The notes: generated from the letters alone by a model not told the origin. A DNA stretch of 64,000 bases from Candidatus Nitrosopumilus sp. (GCF_028278985.1 NZ_JANQTA010000031.1:1-64000); one strand, 5' to 3'; positions 7,981-15,019 are shown, counted from the stretch's first letter. Program-made: numbers and translations.

Positions 7981-8751
7981 GTGAAATTAGCCATCATAAT
8001 GATGATTTCTCTTACATTACTCTCAACATCAGTTGTTGGAGATTCTTTTGCAAATCCTAGAGAATTAAAAAATATTGAAACGATAGAACAGACCAACGAG
8101 TATGCAAATTACATTCACTTTCAACCTGAATGGAATAGCTATCCTAGAAACTTGATAGTTGATGTAACAACTTCCTGGGATAGAGAATTTGTTTCAGGTG
8201 AAAATGAAGAATCAGATATTTCAAAACATGGTGCAAAAAACAGGCAAAATGGTTTACAGTATGTTAATTCAAAACCTGTAGTTGCAGTTCAGTTTGATTA
8301 TATGGATTGTCAATCACAATGGTTCCATTATGCAAAAACTGGATTGGATTTGCTTGGAAACAACTTTGCATTATTTAATTCAGAAAAAATAATCAAAAAT
8401 TCGGCATATTCTGATGCTGAGCAAGCACAAAAACTTGAAAACGGATTTGCACAGTTTGTCCCAATATGTACTTCAAAGGCTTCAACAAACTATGAGTATG
8501 AAGTATCCATAAATGATGATTCTGTAGGATTTGACGTCTATTTTGTCTCATCTTTTGCTCAGCAATGGAATTACTTTTTGTTCTCAGAGCATTTTGAGTA
8601 CTATGATTCTGAAGGATGCTTTGGTCACAACTTTCAAAAATTTGCAGGAACTTGTGAAAATGTAGCAGATACTGCAGGATTACTAATTGTGATTCCTGAT
8701 GAACTATCAAGACCAATGACTAAGATCACAGTTGATTTGTTTGAAAAATAG
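7981..8751 (+). CDS. secreted hypothetical protein
   Basis: A GTG-started 256-residue protein with a signal peptide (KLAIIMMISLTLLSTSVVGDSFA). A TATA-like TTAATAATATTATT lies about 27 nt before the GTG. Four Cys in the mature part (DCQ, ICT, GCF, TCE) could form two disulphides. I recognise no domain. Likely an extracellular or surface protein. It stands alone, upstream of the zinc-ribbon cluster. Confidence 0.75.
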   Translation: MKLAIIMMISLTLLSTSVVGDSFANPRELKNIETIEQTNEYANYIHFQPEWNSYPRNLIVDVTTSWDREFVSGENEESDISKHGAKNRQNGLQYVNSKPVVAVQFDYMDCQSQWFHYAKTGLDLLGNNFALFNSEKIIKNSAYSDAEQAQKLENGFAQFVPICTSKASTNYEYEVSINDDSVGFDVYFVSSFAQQWNYFLFSEHFEYYDSEGCFGHNFQKFAGTCENVADTAGLLIVIPDELSRPMTKITVDLFEK

Positions 8752-8806
8752 ATTCTGATCTGTTCCAAAACAATAGTCTTTTTTGTATGTGATTCTTTTT
8801 GTTATT

Positions 8807-9010
8807 GTGCACTGTAACGGCTCTTGCAAACAGTACTATGTAAAAAATAATGAAGGCAGTAGATATGCAAATGGTCAAAAGCGATGTCCTGAATGTGAAA
8901 TATTTGTAAAATGGGATGGATTGTGGTGCCCATGTTGTGGAAGGTTACTTCGAACAAAACCTAGGGCAAGAAAACTAAAGCAAAAATTGGTTTTAATGAA
9001 ATCACTCTGA
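8807..9010 (+). CDS. small zinc-ribbon protein (C-x3-C / C-x2-C / CPCC family), member 1
   Basis: About 67 residues starting at GTG 8807, chosen because its paralogues all start 2-6 residues before the first Cys pair; TTG 8783 or GTG 8789 would extend it. Pattern: C-N-G-S-C, then RYANGQKRCPEC, then CPCCGRLLRTKPR and a basic tail. It belongs with 9334, 9893 and 11178 to one local family. The fold is probably a zinc ribbon with an extra Cys pair; nucleic-acid or protein binding is a guess. Its 3' end overlaps the convergent gene by nine bases. Confidence 0.7.
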   Translation: MHCNGSCKQYYVKNNEGSRYANGQKRCPECEIFVKWDGLWCPCCGRLLRTKPRARKLKQKLVLMKSL

Positions 9011-9238
9011 GATTACATCAGATAGTTTCTTCATTTTACTGGTATCGTTATTTTTAGCCAAATCCAATGCTACTTCAACATCTTCCATGTTGTTATTTAC
9101 ATCATCGTGAACTTCTTTGTCTTTCATACAAATCTCGATTGCTGGTAGTGCCTGAAAGTTCTGAAATTGCTCTTCAGTAACTAGGCATGTATAGTAATTG
9201 TCATCATCTTTGAATTTGTAATTGATTCTAAATGGCAT
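9002..9238 (-). CDS. small acidic hypothetical protein
   Basis: A 78-residue protein from ATG at 9238; a much longer upstream frame exists, but a TATA-like ATTCATATATTCATA sits at the leaderless distance from 9238. It begins MPFRINYKFKDDDNYYTCLV and is otherwise helical and acidic. No recognised domain. It is convergent with the zinc-ribbon gene and its end overlaps that gene's end. Confidence 0.65.
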   Translation of the reverse strand: MPFRINYKFKDDDNYYTCLVTEEQFQNFQALPAIEICMKDKEVHDDVNNNMEDVEVALDLAKNNDTSKMKKLSDVISE

Positions 9239-9333
9239 GATGTTCTTACTACCTATGAATATATGAATTTTTAATAGAATATGATCTGATAATAAGAAAA
9301 ATATTGAAATATCTTTATTTTTTAGTTTTTCAA

Positions 9334-9540
9334 ATGGGTATTTCAGAATGCAAGCAAAAGTGTTCGGATTTTGAGCCATCCTCAAAACAGTTCACATATG
9401 AAAATGGTGGGTGCTATTGCAGAAATTGTGATTATTATTTTAAAGAAAAATTTCTGAGATGTCCATGTTGCAATACTAGAGTTCGTTATTCTACTCGCTC
9501 AAACAAACATAGAGTGGAATCCTCAGTAGTGAGATTATAA
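9334..9540 (+). CDS. small zinc-ribbon protein, member 2
   Basis: A 68-residue protein from ATG 9334, with an A/T box 27 nt upstream. The Cys pattern matches its neighbours: C-K-Q-K-C, CYCRNC and CPCCNTRVR, with a basic C-terminus. It is the most diverged member: the RY..GxKRC motif is replaced by TYENGGCYCRNC. Seven to eight Cys suggest one or two zinc sites. Function unknown. Confidence 0.7.
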   Translation: MGISECKQKCSDFEPSSKQFTYENGGCYCRNCDYYFKEKFLRCPCCNTRVRYSTRSNKHRVESSVVRL

Positions 9541-9565
9541 TATTTAATTTCCAAATCTCTCAAAA

Positions 9566-9576
9566 TTTTGTGCCTA
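9566..9576 (+). repeat. TTTTGTGCCTA motif, copy 1
   Basis: An 11-base motif 26 nt after the zinc-ribbon gene. It recurs exactly at 30842 and 37911 and nearly at 34844, 38949 and 39970. Its role is unknown (see findings). Confidence 0.4.
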
Positions 9577-9654
9577 AATTATAATTCTACACTCATAGAA
9601 TATCTTTTGGAGATAAGAGACATCTTAATTATCTCTAATTAGCTTGAACTAATT

Positions 9655-9720
9655 ATCGTTGGTTGCTATTATGCTATCATAATTCTGGAAGATTCTACTG
9701 GCATTTCAGCAACCAATGAT
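9655..9720 (+). ncRNA. candidate structured RNA: long hairpin followed by T8
   Basis: The arms 9655-9667 (ATCGTTGGTTGCT) and 9708-9720 (AGCAACCAATGAT) form 13 consecutive pairs with a single G-U. The 40-nt loop holds a second perfect hairpin, ATTATG-CTAT-CATAAT (9668-9683). Eight T's follow directly, like a terminator. Another hairpin (GAGATAA...TTATCTC, 9610-9635) lies upstream. The 250-base gap 9541-9791 has no coding sequence that I can see. It could be a small RNA, a 3' UTR structure or a miniature inverted-repeat element. Confidence 0.45.
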
Positions 9721-9791
9721 TTTTTTTAACAATTATTCTATGTTTGTAAAATAAAGATCCTGTTTTAATTTTTCAAATTTTTATTTGTGGT

Positions 9792-9893
9792 GTGACTTTG
9801 TTTGTAAAATTTTCCTCATGCCGTGATTGTGGGTCCTTTTTTACAAATCATTATCCTGGTTACATACAATGTCCTAAATGTAGAAAAAAGTGA
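9792..9893 (+). CDS. 33-residue C-x2-C...C-x2-C zinc-finger microprotein
   Basis: A GTG-started 33-codon frame containing SSCRDCGSFF and IQCPKCRKK: two CxxC knuckles 13 residues apart, a minimal zinc ribbon. Its stop codon overlaps the ATG of the next zinc-ribbon gene (TGATG), which suggests translational coupling and supports both being real. Confidence 0.5.
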   Translation: MTLFVKFSSCRDCGSFFTNHYPGYIQCPKCRKK

Positions 9894-10066
9894 TGCTGTT
9901 GACTTGTAGAGGAATCTGTGAGAGATACAAATCTGAAAAAAAACGATATGATCCTGGTACAAAACGATGCACAGCATGCAATATCTACATACTATATGAG
10001 GGAATCATATGTCCTTGCTGTGGAACTCAGTTACGAGCAAAGCGAAAAAGTAAATTTTCAAAATAA
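9893..10066 (+). CDS. small zinc-ribbon protein, member 3 (57 residues)
   Basis: ATG at 9893 opens a 57-residue protein with CRGIC, RYDPGTKRCTAC, ICPCCGTQLRAK and a basic tail, closely matching 8807 and 11178. A longer overlapping frame at 9918-10187 is a shadow. The start overlaps the stop of the 33-residue zinc-finger ORF. Seven bases after its stop begins a long inverted-repeat element. Confidence 0.7.
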   Translation: MLLTCRGICERYKSEKKRYDPGTKRCTACNIYILYEGIICPCCGTQLRAKRKSKFSK

Positions 10067-10072
10067 TTTTTT

Positions 10073-10173
10073 GATCATTGGAAAATTGGAAGGTGACAAA
10101 ACGCCAATAGCAATACTATACCTGGTCGGTAATGAATGGAGAACTATTGTAATTTCCAATTTTTCCAATGATC
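10073..10173 (+). repeat. inverted-repeat element A (candidate structured RNA or miniature element)
   Basis: Outer arms GATCATTGGAAAATTGGAA (10073-10091) and its complement with one extra T (10154-10173) pair over 19 bases. An inner stem pairs CAATAG (10105-10110) with CTATTG (10144-10149). Element B at 10877 shares the sequence around both inner-stem strands at the same spacing but has different outer arms that still pair. The rest of the 315-base gap 10067-10381 holds nothing else that I recognise. Confidence 0.5.
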
Positions 10174-10381
10174 TTTGGCCAAGCTGACTTGTAATGATGT
10201 CAGATCACAGCACGGCCAACTCATTCTTAGTTTTCAAATTAATTATATCTGACTGTGGTTTCTTTTTGTTGTTCTAAACTTGTGTACTTTTCTAATCTAA
10301 TACTTTGTCTTGTTTCATAATAATAAAATAAGAAAATGTACTGAGCATCATCTTTAATTAATTTTTTAATAAATAACTAGT

Positions 10382-10684
10382 ATGAGTCAATCTGATGTTA
10401 AACCATGGGTGATTGTAAGTAGCATTAAGCAAGATACCAATCCTCAGGACTTACAACGGATATCTCCACAAGTTTCTACATTAGTGGATGAGTGGCATGC
10501 AAATGGAAAAATCATGCTTTCTGGACCTTTTGACAATGCATTGTCTTCTATGGCTGTTTTTGAGGCTACAGAGGAGGAAGCTAGGGCATTTTACAAAAAA
10601 TATGAAGATATTTGCTCTGGAATTTTGACCTATGAATTGTATCAATGGGATGTAATGCCAATTCTATCAGTCTTATCCAAGTGA
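10382..10684 (+). CDS. YciI-like domain protein
   Basis: A 100-residue dimeric alpha/beta (ferredoxin-like) protein of the YciI/YCII-related family: strand WVIVSSIK, helix ending HVxEW-like VDEWHANG, then LSGPF, and AVFEATEEEARAFYKK before the last strand. YciI-type proteins are small and of mostly unknown function; some act in degradative pathways. A TTTTTTAATAAAT box at about -27 supports ATG 10382. Confidence 0.8.
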   Translation: MSQSDVKPWVIVSSIKQDTNPQDLQRISPQVSTLVDEWHANGKIMLSGPFDNALSSMAVFEATEEEARAFYKKYEDICSGILTYELYQWDVMPILSVLSK

Positions 10685-10705
10685 CTGATTATTCCTATTA
10701 TTTTT

Positions 10706-10861
10706 GTGATCACATTGAAAAGTGAATTGTGTAGAATTTGTGGCTGTGAGATTAAAGAATATTCAAAGTGCGAACAATGCAAATTAGTTGTTTCTACAAT
10801 CTGTAAATGTTGTAACTCTATTGAAGAAATCCAAACTCATATTCATTCTTCAACTGCATGA
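10706..10861 (+). CDS. 51-residue Cys-rich (three CxxC) microprotein
   Basis: A GTG-started frame with LCRICGCEI, KCEQCK and TICKCCNS: eight to nine Cys in 51 residues, arranged as three C-x2-C knuckles. The start is uncertain (GTG 10706 or TTG 10715). Its stop overlaps an ATG opening a 24-codon frame (10858-10932) that I do not call. Inverted-repeat element B begins 16 bases after the stop, as element A follows member 3. Function unknown; zinc binding is inferred. Confidence 0.5.
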   Translation: MITLKSELCRICGCEIKEYSKCEQCKLVVSTICKCCNSIEEIQTHIHSSTA

Positions 10862-10876
10862 GAAAACTTGAACAAA

Positions 10877-10975
10877 TTAGAGAATTGAAAACCATGTTGA
10901 CTCATGCCAATAGAAATACCCCTCCGTGTTAATTAGGATGAACAACTATTTTCATTTGGTTTCCAATTTCTCTAG
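10877..10975 (+). repeat. inverted-repeat element B (homologue of element A)
   Basis: The arms 10877-10893 (TTAGAGAATTGAAAACC) and 10958-10975 (GGTTTCCAATTTCTCTAG) pair with one mismatch, one bulge and one G-U. The loop contains GCCAATAGAAATAC (10906-10919), 13 of 14 identical to element A, and AACTATT (10944-10950), also shared, giving the same inner stem at nearly the same spacing. The remaining non-coding DNA to 11177 shows only a short palindrome (CATTGT-ATG-ACAATG, 11009-11023). Confidence 0.5.
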
Positions 10976-11177
10976 TCTTACAGTACATTTCTAGGGCTAA
11001 TGTCGATGCATTGTATGACAATGTAGATACTTTCTAAAAATTATTATAGATTTATCAAATTGCAAGTCTTTATTCTATAGTTGTGTTTGATGTCATTTGG
11101 TAATCTTATTCTAATTTGCTAAACTAGGATTTTGAAATTATTGATATTATTATTATCTACTTTAACAAATTTTGTTC

Positions 11178-11387
11178 ATGTTCTGTAAACTTGTATGTTT
11201 AAACTATAAATCTAAACGCCCTTCAGATGGAAAACGATACATCGCTGGACAAAAAAGATGTCAATACTGTGAAGTTTTTATCAATTGGGATGGTTCTCGT
11301 TGTCCATGCTGTAAATACAAACTGAGAACTTCACCTAGAGGAAGTAAATGGAAGCGAATTCACGTTGTTGAAAAATCAATTAATTGA
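11178..11387 (+). CDS. small zinc-ribbon protein, member 4
   Basis: A 69-residue protein from ATG 11178 (a TTG lies two codons upstream), with a TATTATTATC box at -27. It has CKLVC, KRYIAGQKRCQYC, NWDGSRCPCC and LRTSPRGSK, very close to member 1 (8807). The conserved W-D-G before CPCC and the LRTxPR tail mark the family. It lies seven bases upstream of another Cys-rich gene, probably in one transcript. Confidence 0.7.
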   Translation: MFCKLVCLNYKSKRPSDGKRYIAGQKRCQYCEVFINWDGSRCPCCKYKLRTSPRGSKWKRIHVVEKSIN

Positions 11388-11393
11388 TGAGAT

Positions 11394-11594
11394 ATGATTT
11401 CAAAAAATCTTAAAGAACAAATCATGTGTGAAATGTGCAAAATCAATCCTCTAACAGAAAAAGTCTATTGCAATTATTGTGACAAGTCTCATTATCTGTG
11501 TTCAAATTGTATAGAAGAAAATAAAGATAAATTACAAATGCGTCCTGTAACTGTTTCAACCATTTTTCAGAAAAACCTGCACAAATGGAAGTAG
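11394..11594 (+). CDS. small treble-clef/B-box-like zinc-finger protein
   Basis: A 66-residue protein with CEMC, VYCNYCDKSHYLCSNC and a helical tail. Six Cys plus a His in C-x2-C ... C-x2-C-x3-H-x3-C-x2-C order resemble a cross-brace (B-box or ZZ-like) finger rather than the CPCC family next door. It follows member 4 by seven bases. The start is ATG 11394; an in-frame ATG at 11424 is possible. Confidence 0.65.
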   Translation: MISKNLKEQIMCEMCKINPLTEKVYCNYCDKSHYLCSNCIEENKDKLQMRPVTVSTIFQKNLHKWK

Positions 11595-11643
11595 AGTTAT
11601 TTTCTATTCTTGTTCTATATAATGAGAAAAAGACTCAGGATTA

Positions 11644-11662
11644 AGTATACTAGGCCGGCCTA
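11644..11662 (+). promoter_or_regulatory. TATA box and overlapping TAGGCCGGCCTA operator of the blue copper gene
   Basis: AGTATAC (11644-11650) lies at -27 from ATG 11671. Right after it is a perfect 12-bp palindrome, TAGGCCGGCCTA (11651-11662), strikingly G+C-rich for this genome. Bound protein there would block initiation. It fits the pattern TAG-N6-CTA, like the boxes before ferritin at 21518. Confidence 0.55.
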
Positions 11663-11670
11663 ACTTTTCA

Positions 11671-13290
11671 ATGATGACTCGAAATCTAACCGTATTCATT
11701 ACAGCAGTCTTAATGGTTGGAGTTGTAGGATTATCTGGAAATATGATTCCAGAAGCCGAAGCACTAAAAGCTAAAAATCAAGGCGGCCCTGCAACCGATA
11801 TCTGTGGACTATCGCTATGTTCTGAATATCCGGGCGGAAAAGAAGCATATCAGGCAAACTGGTTTAAGTCATACTTGAGTGCCCCAAGTGTCCAAGTAGA
11901 TTCTACTCCGATGCATTCAGATGATCATGATGATCACAGCAAAGGAAAAATTGTACCAAATGCACGTACTGCAGACTCTGAATATCCAGCACAACTAGAT
12001 GTTTTTATCCACAAATTCGAATTGGATAAAATCTCAGCTGAAGAAGCTCTAGATGGAATCAAAGATGTACATACTGCATATGTTAATGCAAGAATCTCTA
12101 ATGACATTATCAATGGTGTAGCAGATAAATTAAATCTCTACAACAGAGGAACTCTCAACGCTGAAGAAGCAATTGAATCAATTCACTTGACAGCTGAACC
12201 ACAAAACGTCAATCCTGAGTATCAGGGTGCATTAGACGAAGTGATTCACATGTTCGAGAAAGATGCAATGTCAGCTGAAGACGCTATTGATGGAATCATC
12301 GAAGTTCACAACGGCTTTGTTGGATTGTACATCACATCTGACTTGATTGAAGCAGTTGATGTAATCATCGGTCACATCGATTCTGGTAAACTATCAGGAG
12401 GCGATGCAGTTGAAGCAGTACACTTGACAGCTGAACCACAAAACGTCAATCCTGAGTATCAGGGTGCATTAGACGAAGTGATTCACATGTTCGAGAAAGA
12501 TGCAATCTCAGCTGATGAAGCAATCGATGGTATTGTAGAAGTACATGACGGCTTTGTTGGATTGTACATCACATCTGACTTGATTGAAGCAGTTGATGAG
12601 AAAATTGCATTGATGGATTCTGGTAAGCTATCAGGAGACACCTTTATTGAAGCAGTCCACTTGTCAGCTGAACCACAAAATGTGGATCCAGAGTTTATTG
12701 GAGCAATAGATGAACATCTACACAAGTATGAATTAGACAAAATGCCAGCTGAAGATGCCATAGCAGGTGTCATTGAAGTACATGAAGGCTTTACTTCACT
12801 CTACATCACATCAGATCTAATTGATGATATTGGTACCCAAATCAGTATCTACAATTCAGGAAATGATTCTGTAGACCATGTATTACATGAAATGCATGAA
12901 ATAATTGAAGAAGCTGAAATGGCTGCAATGCAATCTGGCGATGATGATGGTATTCCAGTGTTAGACTTGCCAGCAAATCATGTTGGTATGCCAGCAGGTT
13001 CTGGTGTTCCAGGATGTGAGGCAGATAATTGGTGTTACTTACCAAATGATCTACATGTTCATGTTGGTGACACAGTAACATTTGTTAACACTGATACACT
13101 ACCACACACAGTAACTTCAGTTAATCCAACAGGTGCAGAAAAACCTTCATCTGATGATGAAAATGGTTTATTTGATAGTGGTTTCATGTCTGGTGGCGAT
13201 GAATGGTCTTATACATTCGACACCGCAGGTGAGTACTACTATTACTGTCAATTGCATCCATGGATGGAAGGCTCAGTTAATGTCGAATAG
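11671..13290 (+). CDS. secreted blue copper (plastocyanin-like) protein with four tandem helical repeats
   Basis: 539 residues. Signal peptide (TVFITAVLMVGVVGLSG), a Cys-containing linker and a His/Asp-rich segment (HSDDHDDHS) come first. Four ~79-residue helical repeats follow, each with a core like DEVIHMFEKDA and VHxGFxxLYITSDLI. The C-terminal cupredoxin domain keeps a complete type-1 copper site: His479 (LPHTVTS), Cys526, His529 and Met532 in CQLHPWM. In thaumarchaea such proteins are thought to carry electrons outside the membrane in place of cytochrome c. The repeats may mediate surface or partner binding (inference). Tandem ATGATG start; leaderless TATA and an operator-like palindrome upstream. 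Confidence 0.92.
   Translation: MMTRNLTVFITAVLMVGVVGLSGNMIPEAEALKAKNQGGPATDICGLSLCSEYPGGKEAYQANWFKSYLSAPSVQVDSTPMHSDDHDDHSKGKIVPNARTADSEYPAQLDVFIHKFELDKISAEEALDGIKDVHTAYVNARISNDIINGVADKLNLYNRGTLNAEEAIESIHLTAEPQNVNPEYQGALDEVIHMFEKDAMSAEDAIDGIIEVHNGFVGLYITSDLIEAVDVIIGHIDSGKLSGGDAVEAVHLTAEPQNVNPEYQGALDEVIHMFEKDAISADEAIDGIVEVHDGFVGLYITSDLIEAVDEKIALMDSGKLSGDTFIEAVHLSAEPQNVDPEFIGAIDEHLHKYELDKMPAEDAIAGVIEVHEGFTSLYITSDLIDDIGTQISIYNSGNDSVDHVLHEMHEIIEEAEMAAMQSGDDDGIPVLDLPANHVGMPAGSGVPGCEADNWCYLPNDLHVHVGDTVTFVNTDTLPHTVTSVNPTGAEKPSSDDENGLFDSGFMSGGDEWSYTFDTAGEYYYYCQLHPWMEGSVNVE
12184..12660 (+). repeat. 237-bp near-identical tandem repeat in the blue copper gene
   Basis: The second and third protein repeats start 237 bases apart (12184 and 12421). 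They are almost base-for-base identical over the first ~100 bases and again near 12310-12350 and 12550-12590, while the first and fourth repeats are diverged. This points to recent unequal exchange or gene conversion inside the array. Confidence 0.8.
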
Positions 13291-13318
13291 GAAATAATTC
13301 CTTTTTTTCTTTTTATTT
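13291..13318. terminator. T-rich terminator region between convergent genes
   Basis: CTTTTTTTC and further T runs lie directly after the blue copper stop codon, before the convergent gene. Oligo-T is the archaeal termination signal. Confidence 0.45.
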
Positions 13319-13630
13319 TTACAAACCACAACAAGAACGAATTGAATGAACTGGTTTTGCTTGTCCTGGCATTTTTTCACCGTTAATTGATTTGATGAAA
13401 ATTGTTTCAGATTTTGAAATTACTCCAAAGTTTTTTCCTTGTCCAATGGAATCCAAATATCCTCTAATTGATGTTGTTACTTCTACTTGATCAATTGTTT
13501 CATCATTTTCTATTGGTGATAAAACAAATTCATGTCGCTTCATTGTTGGAATTGCACCAATATCATCTGAAACATAAATTAGCAATTCCTGCTGTATTGG
13601 TAGAACTTCAGAACAATTTACAGTAATCAT
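13319..13630 (-). CDS. conserved hypothetical protein
   Basis: A 103-residue soluble beta-rich protein that I do not recognise. It ends SIRSCCGL, with an exposed Cys pair at the C-terminus, and has one further Cys near the N-terminus (VNCSE). No signal peptide. It is convergent with the blue copper gene. The C-terminal CC could bind a metal or thiol, but this is only a suggestion. Confidence 0.65.
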   Translation of the reverse strand: MITVNCSEVLPIQQELLIYVSDDIGAIPTMKRHEFVLSPIENDETIDQVEVTTSIRGYLDSIGQGKNFGVISKSETIFIKSINGEKMPGQAKPVHSIRSCCGL

Positions 13631-13682
13631 ACTAATCCTAGAAAATTCCTGTATTTAGGTTCATTTTATGTTCTACAAGTTT

Positions 13683-13699
13683 GTTTGTTGTCAACAAAC
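13683..13699. promoter_or_regulatory. 17-bp palindrome GTTTGTTG-T-CAACAAAC
   Basis: Perfect 8-bp arms around one base, lying just upstream of a TTTTTAATC TATA-like box and 34 bases before the ATG of the Cys-rich microprotein at 13733, and 50 bases upstream of the divergent gene's start at 13630. Operator-like by position. Confidence 0.35.
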
Positions 13700-13732
13700 T
13701 GGATGTTTTTAATCTCTAAACAAAGGAAATTC

Positions 13733-13858
13733 ATGCAAGAAAACAATGAAGCAATGTCTTGTTCTGTTGGAACAGGCTGCAGAGTGTCTTTATGCCTACA
13801 CGAATATGCTAAAAATGGAACAATTTCGTGCATAAAATGTGGTGAAATTAGGTACTAA
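13733..13858 (+). CDS. 41-residue Cys-rich microprotein
   Basis: ATG at 13733 opens a 41-codon frame: MSCSVGTGCRVSLCLHE, then ISCIKCGEIRY. Five to six Cys plus a His near the middle and a terminal C-x2-C-G knuckle suggest a zinc site. A TATA-like box sits about 27 nt upstream, and a palindrome lies beyond it. Function unknown. Confidence 0.5.
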   Translation: MQENNEAMSCSVGTGCRVSLCLHEYAKNGTISCIKCGEIRY

Positions 13859-13948
13859 ATTCATAGGATATACTATGTTCATACCTTACTATAGCTTGTT
13901 TGTATCGAAAGAACACTCTGTTAGATAATTTGATTTTTGATTTTAAAT

Positions 13949-15019
13949 ATGGCAGACTCTTCAAACCCGTTTGATAATCTTACATCATACGAACTGTATC
14001 GTAGTCTTTATGAGAATTCCCCAGACTTGTATAGGACAATTAATCTTGATGGAATCATAATTAATTGTAACAAATCTTATGCAGACACTCTAGGATACAA
14101 ACGCTCAGAAATTATTGGAAAACATATCTTTGAGCATACTGATGAAGAAAGTTTTTCAGACATTAGAACTTCATTTGAAAGATGGAAGACAGGTTTACCT
14201 GTTCAAAATTTTGAAATTTGGTTAAAGAAAAAAAATGGTGATAAATTTTTAGCATTACTTAGTGCAAACAATCTATATGACAAAAATGGTGACTTGATTG
14301 GAAGCAATACTGCAATTCGTGATATTACAGAAATCTCTTTGATGAAAAAAGATCTTAGTGTTCTAAAACAAGATAGACTAGATGTTATGGGGGAATTATC
14401 AATTAGAATTGCACATGATATAAAAAATCCATTAGGCGTGATTAAAAATTACATTGAATTAATCAAATTTGAAAAGGATCCTGTATTAGACAAATACGCA
14501 AAGATGTTCAAGGCAATTCATCGTGCAACTGTAAGAATTGATCATCAAATAAACGAAGTTTTAGAATTTGTTACCCCTCATCCGTTAAAAATTCAGGAAA
14601 ATTCCCTAAAACAAATCATTGAAACTACTCTTGATGAATTAATCGTTCAAAAAGACGTTGAAATTATTTTGCCTGAAAATGATGTCGTCATAAATTGTGA
14701 TAAACAAAAAATTGGAATTGCATTTGGAAATCTATTATTGAATGCGATGCAGGCGATGGGAAAAACTGGCAAATTAAGCGTCGATTTCACTGAATCTGAC
14801 TTTGAAGTAGAGATTACAATCACTGATACGGGACCTGGAATCCCTCATACACTTACTACAAAGATATTTGATCCCTTATTCACTACTAGACAAATTGGTA
14901 CTGGTCTTGGATTACCAATTACTAAAACTATCATAGAACAGCATTTGGGCAAAATTGACTTTGAATCAAAGGTAGGAGAGGGCACAGTCTTTAGATTTAC
15001 ACTGCCAAAATCACCGTAA
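13949..15019 (+). CDS. soluble PAS-domain sensor histidine kinase
   Basis: About 356 residues without membrane segments. A PAS domain (roughly residues 13-130; NLDGIIINCNKSYADTLGY start) precedes a HisKA helix with phospho-acceptor His156 in IAHDIKNPLG. The ATPase domain has N-box NLLLNAMQAM, DTGPGIP and GTGLGLPITK. It should autophosphorylate in response to a cytoplasmic cue sensed by PAS. No response regulator is adjacent; the nearest receiver protein in the window is at 50649. ATG 13949 is preferred over TTG 13937 by TATA spacing. Confidence 0.92.
   Translation: MADSSNPFDNLTSYELYRSLYENSPDLYRTINLDGIIINCNKSYADTLGYKRSEIIGKHIFEHTDEESFSDIRTSFERWKTGLPVQNFEIWLKKKNGDKFLALLSANNLYDKNGDLIGSNTAIRDITEISLMKKDLSVLKQDRLDVMGELSIRIAHDIKNPLGVIKNYIELIKFEKDPVLDKYAKMFKAIHRATVRIDHQINEVLEFVTPHPLKIQENSLKQIIETTLDELIVQKDVEIILPENDVVINCDKQKIGIAFGNLLLNAMQAMGKTGKLSVDFTESDFEVEITITDTGPGIPHTLTTKIFDPLFTTRQIGTGLGLPITKTIIEQHLGKIDFESKVGEGTVFRFTLPKSP

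Noticed and set aside
9918-10187. 89-codon plus-strand frame
   Set aside because: It overlaps the clear zinc-ribbon gene 9893-10066 in another frame and runs through inverted-repeat element A; the zinc-ribbon frame matches three paralogues.
10858-10932. 24-codon frame whose ATG overlaps the stop of the 10706 gene
   Set aside because: Too short to judge, no Cys pattern except the last residue, and it runs into inverted-repeat element B.
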